Source: Taklimakanibacter deserti
GTDB lineage: Bacteria > Pseudomonadota > Alphaproteobacteria > Rhizobiales > Aestuariivirgaceae
Direction: 5' to 3'
Assembly: GCA_003574785.1 (NCBI GenBank)
Contig: QORU01000014.1
Location: 1-64,000 of the forward strand
DNA length: 64,000 nt
Shown here one piece after another: positions 60,795-64,000 of the stretch. Below the pieces are notes generated by a model. The model did not search any database and was not told where the DNA came from. It worked only from the letters and a program-made list of their open reading frames with translations. Made by a program: the position numbers and the translations under genes. Every line of letters begins with the position of its first letter. The stretch's first letter is position 1.

Positions 60795-61762
60795 TGCAGG
60801 CGACGCTGAAGAAATGGCTTGGCGCCGATTCCGCCGCGGCGGTGATCGCCCTGGTGGCCGTGCTGGTCGTCTTCTCGCTGGTCAGCCCGCATTTCCTGAC
60901 CTTCATCAATATCCAGAATATCGTCGTGCGCGCCGCCATCCTCGCCGTCACCGGTCTTGGCATGACGCTGATCATCTCGATGCGGGCGCTCGATCTGTCG
61001 GTCGGCTCGGTCATGGGGTTCGCCGCGATTGTCGCGGCGGAGCTCCTGGTGCGCGGCGTCGCCATGCCGCTGGTGGTGCTTGCCGGGCTTGCTGCCGGCG
61101 GCCTTCTGGGATTGCTCAACGGCCTGTTGATCACACTGCTGAAGATCCCGTCATTCGTGGCGACACTGGCAACGCTGTCCATGATCTTCGGCATCGAGCT
61201 TTTGATAACGGACGGCCAGACCGTATCCATCCACACGCCCTTACTGAACCGAATCGTCGTCGGCAACATGTTCGGCGTCATTCCAGGCGCCGTCGTCATT
61301 GCGCTCATCGTGTTCGCCGCGACATGGCTGATCTTTTACCGCACGCCCTTTGGCCGCCATGTCGCGGCGATCGGGGGCGATCTCAAATCGGCTGTCGGCG
61401 CCGGCATCAATGTCCGCCTTGTGACGACCGGCGCCTTCGTGCTGGTCGGGCTATGCGCCGCGCTGTCCGGACTGATGACCGCGGCCCAGCTCCAGAACGT
61501 CAACTCCACCATCGGCGTCGGCGCCGAGTTGACGGCTATCGCCGTGGTGGTCGTGGGCGGCACCAGCCTCTCGGGCGGTCGCGGCAATCTGTTCGGCACT
61601 CTGTGTGCGGCCTTGCTGCTGTCGGCGATCAAGTCGGGTCTGAACATCGCCAATGTCTCGCCCTTGTGGGAGGACCTTGTATTCGGCGGCATCCTGATCG
61701 TGGCCCTCATCGTCGATGGTCTGCGTCGTGAGACAGGCCGCAAGGGCATGCTGGCGCTTTAG
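60794..61762 (+). CDS. Sugar ABC transporter permease, CUT2 system D, subunit 1
   Basis: A 322-residue RbsC-class permease with about nine hydrophobic helices. LIISMRALDLSVGSVMGFAA near residue 60 is the family motif (M-R-A-L-D-L-S-V for G-G-I-D-L-S-V), and GGTSLSGGRGNLFGTLCAAL lies near the C-terminus. Coupled to the ATPase by TGATG. Forms a pore with the next gene product. Confidence 0.9.
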   Translation: MQATLKKWLGADSAAAVIALVAVLVVFSLVSPHFLTFINIQNIVVRAAILAVTGLGMTLIISMRALDLSVGSVMGFAAIVAAELLVRGVAMPLVVLAGLAAGGLLGLLNGLLITLLKIPSFVATLATLSMIFGIELLITDGQTVSIHTPLLNRIVVGNMFGVIPGAVVIALIVFAATWLIFYRTPFGRHVAAIGGDLKSAVGAGINVRLVTTGAFVLVGLCAALSGLMTAAQLQNVNSTIGVGAELTAIAVVVVGGTSLSGGRGNLFGTLCAALLLSAIKSGLNIANVSPLWEDLVFGGILIVALIVDGLRRETGRKGMLAL

Positions 61763-61776
61763 GGGAGGACGGGATC

Positions 61777-62802
61777 ATGGCCGGAGCCGAGAGTGCGCAT
61801 ACCGCAGCCAAGCCCAAAGGCGAGCGGGCACAAGGCGCCTTCGTGGCCTGGCTCATGGCGCGCTTCGAGCGCGAGCGGCGCGGCGTATGGATACTGATCG
61901 CTTTGATCCTCGCTTACATGGCCTGGGCCAACCCGAATTTCTACGGCCGCGGCAATATCGCTGCGGTGCTGAACGACGCCGCCATCCTCGGAATAGGCGC
62001 CGCTGGGATGACCATCCTCATCATGGCAGGTGCCTTCGACCTCTCGGTGACGGCGATCATGGGGCTCGCCCCCTTGGTGGCGCTCATCTATTTCGGCGAC
62101 ATGCCGGGACCGGTGATGGTGCTGGTGTCGGTCCTCGCCGGCGCTCTATGTGGCCTTGTCAACGGGCTGATCGTGACACGCGGCCGTGTCGTGCCTTTCG
62201 TGGCGACCCTCGGTACGCTGTTCGCCTTCACCTCCATCGCCTACATCATCTCCAACGGCACGTCGGTCTATGTGTCCAACGCATTCGTGATGGATCTCGC
62301 CGGCGGGCGCCTTTTTGACGTCATCCCCTACAGTTTCGTCATCATGCTGGTGGTTTTCCTGCTCTGTCACCTGTTCCTGCGCCACCTGCATATTGGCCGT
62401 TGGATCCGCGCCGCGGGCAGCAACCTCCGCGCCGCCCATGTCAGCGGCATTGATCTCCGGCGCGTCTATCTGCTGTTGTTCGTGATGTCCGGCGTCCTGA
62501 CCGGCCTCGCCGGCATTCTGTTGACCGGCTATCTCGCCTCGGCGATCGCCACCCAGGCCACGAACTACAATCTCAACGCCATCGCCGCCGTGGTGGTCGG
62601 CGGCACCGCCCTTGCCGGCGGACGCGGCACTTTGCTCGGCACGGCGGCGGCAGCACTTTTGTTCGCGATGGTCAACAACGCGCTGATCCTGCTCGGCGTG
62701 AGCTCTTACTACCAGTATCTGGCGACCGGCATCATTCTGATCCTGGCGCTCGTTCTGGGCCTCATCGGATTCGGCGGCCGCCTCCCCATCCGCGACAGCT
62801 GA
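61777..62802 (+). CDS. Sugar ABC transporter permease, CUT2 system D, subunit 2
   Basis: A 341-residue RbsC-class permease. A polar N-terminal region of about 35 residues precedes the first helix. ILIMAGAFDLSVTAIMGLAP near residue 85, the R-W-I-R-A-A-G-S-N segment and VGGTALAGGRGTLLGTAAAA near the end mark the family. GGGGAGGA precedes the start, 14 bases after subunit 1. Confidence 0.9.
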   Translation: MAGAESAHTAAKPKGERAQGAFVAWLMARFERERRGVWILIALILAYMAWANPNFYGRGNIAAVLNDAAILGIGAAGMTILIMAGAFDLSVTAIMGLAPLVALIYFGDMPGPVMVLVSVLAGALCGLVNGLIVTRGRVVPFVATLGTLFAFTSIAYIISNGTSVYVSNAFVMDLAGGRLFDVIPYSFVIMLVVFLLCHLFLRHLHIGRWIRAAGSNLRAAHVSGIDLRRVYLLLFVMSGVLTGLAGILLTGYLASAIATQATNYNLNAIAAVVVGGTALAGGRGTLLGTAAAALLFAMVNNALILLGVSSYYQYLATGIILILALVLGLIGFGGRLPIRDS

Positions 62803-62847
62803 GCTTCCATCTCCTTATGTGCCTCTCACACCGACCGGAGCCCTCAC

Positions 62848-63707
62848 ATGCCCAACCTTCGTTCCGACCTCGTTTTTGCCATGCCGTTCTCCAACGTGCT
62901 GCATCTGCCCTTTGCCGACAAGGTCAAGGCGACGCGCCTCGCCGGCCTGCGGCAAATGACGATCCAGCCCCAGGAGGTGCTGAAGCTTGTCGCCGAGGGG
63001 CTGTCGATCGCCGACATGAAATCGATTGCCGCCGATGGCGGCATCGAGATCGGACGTCTCGACCCGCTGTGCCCATGGGTGCCTGATTGGCGTCCGACCA
63101 ACTTCGGCGCCGACTATGCCCGCGCGCACGACATCTCGCCCAAGGTGTTCTTCGATCTTTGCGACGAGCTTGGCTGCAGGTATATGAGCTTGAACGCGAC
63201 CTTCCCGGCGAGCCGCTACACGAACGAGCAGATTACTGGCTTCTATGCCGAGATCTGTCGCCAGGCCGCTGAGCATGGCGTGACCTGCGACCTCGAATGC
63301 ATCCCGATGTGGGGCGTTGTCAGCCTCGAACAGGGGTGGAAGATCCTGAAGGCCTCGGGCGCGAAGAATGGTGGATTCGTCTTCGATTGCACGCATTTCA
63401 CCCGCAGCAATCCCTCGCTCGAGACGTTGCGGCAAATTCCGGGCAACCTGTCCACTGCGTCCAGCTCTGCGACGGCCATGTCCCGCTGCGGCCGGGCGTC
63501 ACGCTGGAACTGGAATGTTTCGAGCGGCTGTGGCCGGGGGAGGGTGACTTCGCGATCTCCGCCATCCTCGACACGCTCGATGAGAGAGGCGGGCTCATGC
63601 AGATCGGGCCGGAAGTGTTCTCCGCCAGCCTGGCGACCAAGTCGGCGGAGGAGGTTGCCGACCTGTCGCGCCGGTCGCTGCTTCAGTACGAGGCCCTGAC
63701 GGCTTAG
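62848..63707 (+). pseudogene. Sugar phosphate isomerase/epimerase gene with a single frameshift
   Basis: A xylose-isomerase-like TIM-barrel protein of about 286 residues split by one frameshift. The first frame runs well to F-D-C-T-H-F-T-R-S-N-P-S-L-E-T-L-R-Q-I-P-G at about 63444, then turns into shadow. The other frame resumes at once with QPVHCVQLCDGHVPLRPGVT, E-L-E-C-F-E-R-L-W-P-G-E-G-D-F and ends at 63707. Adding one G to the GGG run at 63441-63443 restores I-P-G-Q-P-V-H. It could be a sequencing error or a true inactivation. Metal ligands of the barrel (CDLECIPMWG, FVFDCTH, VQLCDG) are all retained. Last gene of the system D operon. Confidence 0.8.
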
Positions 63708-64000
63708 AACACCGCGCAGCCCGGCAGGCCGCAGGACAGCAGGCGGTCGGAAGGGAAGTTGGTGATGATCTCGCAGCCATTCTTGGTCACCACGACTTCC
63801 TCCTCGATGCGGGCCGCACCGCTTCCGTCTTCGGCGCCCTTCCACGTCTCGAGCGCGAACACCATGCCCTCCTGCAGAGGCGTGTTCTGTCCCCGGAAGC
63901 GCTTGGAGAAGATCGGGCGCTCCCACAGCGACAGGCCAACGCCATGGCCGTATTGCAGCAAGAAGGCTTCCGCCTCGTCGCGGTAACCAAATTCCTGGGC
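63704..64000 (-). CDS. M24-family metallopeptidase-like protein, C-terminal part (5' end outside window)
   Basis: The minus-strand frame entering from the window end reads a C-terminal pita-bread domain: QYGHGVGLSLWERPIFSKRF (metal-ligand histidine in G-H-G-V-G), PLQEGMVFALETW (glutamate ligand) and ARIEEEVVVTKNGCEIITNF (second glutamate), then stops at TAA 63706-63704. These are the Xaa-Pro aminopeptidase/creatinase-type landmarks. In catabolic islands such proteins may be creatinase- or DMSP-lyase-like rather than peptidases. Stop codons overlap those of the isomerase on the other strand. Confidence 0.85.
   Translation of the reverse strand, partial: AQEFGYRDEAEAFLLQYGHGVGLSLWERPIFSKRFRGQNTPLQEGMVFALETWKGAEDGSGAARIEEEVVVTKNGCEIITNFPSDRLLSCGLPGCAVF

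Noticed and set aside
1..64000. CRISPR arrays, tRNA and rRNA genes, phage structural genes, toxin-antitoxin pairs
   Set aside because: No regularly spaced repeats, no tRNA-like cloverleaf or rRNA segments and no phage or toxin-antitoxin genes were recognised on reading both strands; short non-coding RNAs could still be missed without a covariance search.

Overview
The window reads as chromosome or megaplasmid sequence from a GC-rich alphaproteobacterium, most likely Hyphomicrobiales (Rhizobiales). The grounds are the density of ABC importers, the FCD-type GntR regulators, the SDR and Gfo/Idh/MocA oxidoreductases, GGAGG-type ribosome binding sites and heavy use of ATGA/TGATG stop-start overlaps. 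I saw no rRNA, tRNA or CRISPR array. It is a catabolic and transport island with five ABC uptake systems: one branched-chain-amino-acid type (Liv) and four sugar (CUT2/RbsABC-like) types, here called A to D.

Layout. 0-0.1 kb: 3' end of an IS5-type insertion sequence. 0.1-0.6 kb: small exported protein. 1.2-8.0 kb (minus): FCD-GntR regulator, livKHMGF and a DAO-type amine/amino-acid oxidase. 8.1-8.8 kb (plus): ProC-like reductase. 8.9-16.6 kb (minus): eight-gene operon with a KSTD-like flavoprotein, an acoABC-like 2-oxoacid/acetoin dehydrogenase set, NIPSNAP, a DUF3830-like protein, a 3-hydroxyacyl-CoA-dehydrogenase-type enzyme and an SDR. 16.8-20.7 kb (plus): cupin, L-aspartate dehydrogenase, alpha/beta hydrolase and a large cobalamin-dependent mutase-like protein, translationally coupled. 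20.7-29.6 kb: CUT2 system A, flanked by two paralogous ketopantoate-reductase-like genes, with a YciI protein and a GntR regulator; base composition is visibly less GC-rich here. About 30 kb: remnant of an FAD oxidoreductase gene. 30.2-40.8 kb (minus): one 11-gene operon with CUT2 system B and sugar/polyol oxidoreductases. 41.0-42.8 kb: a winged-helix DNA-binding domain fused to a solute-binding-protein domain. 43.6-45.7 kb (plus): CobW GTPase and a beta-hydroxyacid dehydrogenase. 45.7-52.0 kb (minus): system C with two SDRs and an isomerase. 52.3-53.4 kb: PRISE-type reductase. 53.4-56.5 kb (minus): amidohydrolase, intradiol dioxygenase and FAH-family hydrolase. 56.7-63.7 kb (plus): YciI, Gfo/Idh/MocA, system D and a frameshifted isomerase. 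The window ends inside an M24 peptidase.

Main discovery candidate. A palindrome, best form ATTCTCATTTTGAGAAT (7-bp arms, 3-bp spacer, 43275-43291), recurs in degenerate form in nearly every promoter-bearing gap between 31 and 58 kb, including directly upstream of the solute-binding-protein genes of systems B, C and D. The only transcription-factor-like gene in that 30-kb stretch is the HTH-solute-binding-protein fusion (41019-42761), whose divergent promoter region holds the perfect site and a second one exactly 70 bp away. I infer a regulon in which a cytoplasmic solute-binding domain senses the ligand and the winged helix binds the palindrome, coordinating three sugar transporters and their oxidative enzymes.

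A second candidate is the 602-residue cobalamin-dependent mutase-like protein (18879-20687) coupled to an aspartate dehydrogenase and a hydrolase, which suggests an undescribed carbon-skeleton rearrangement pathway.
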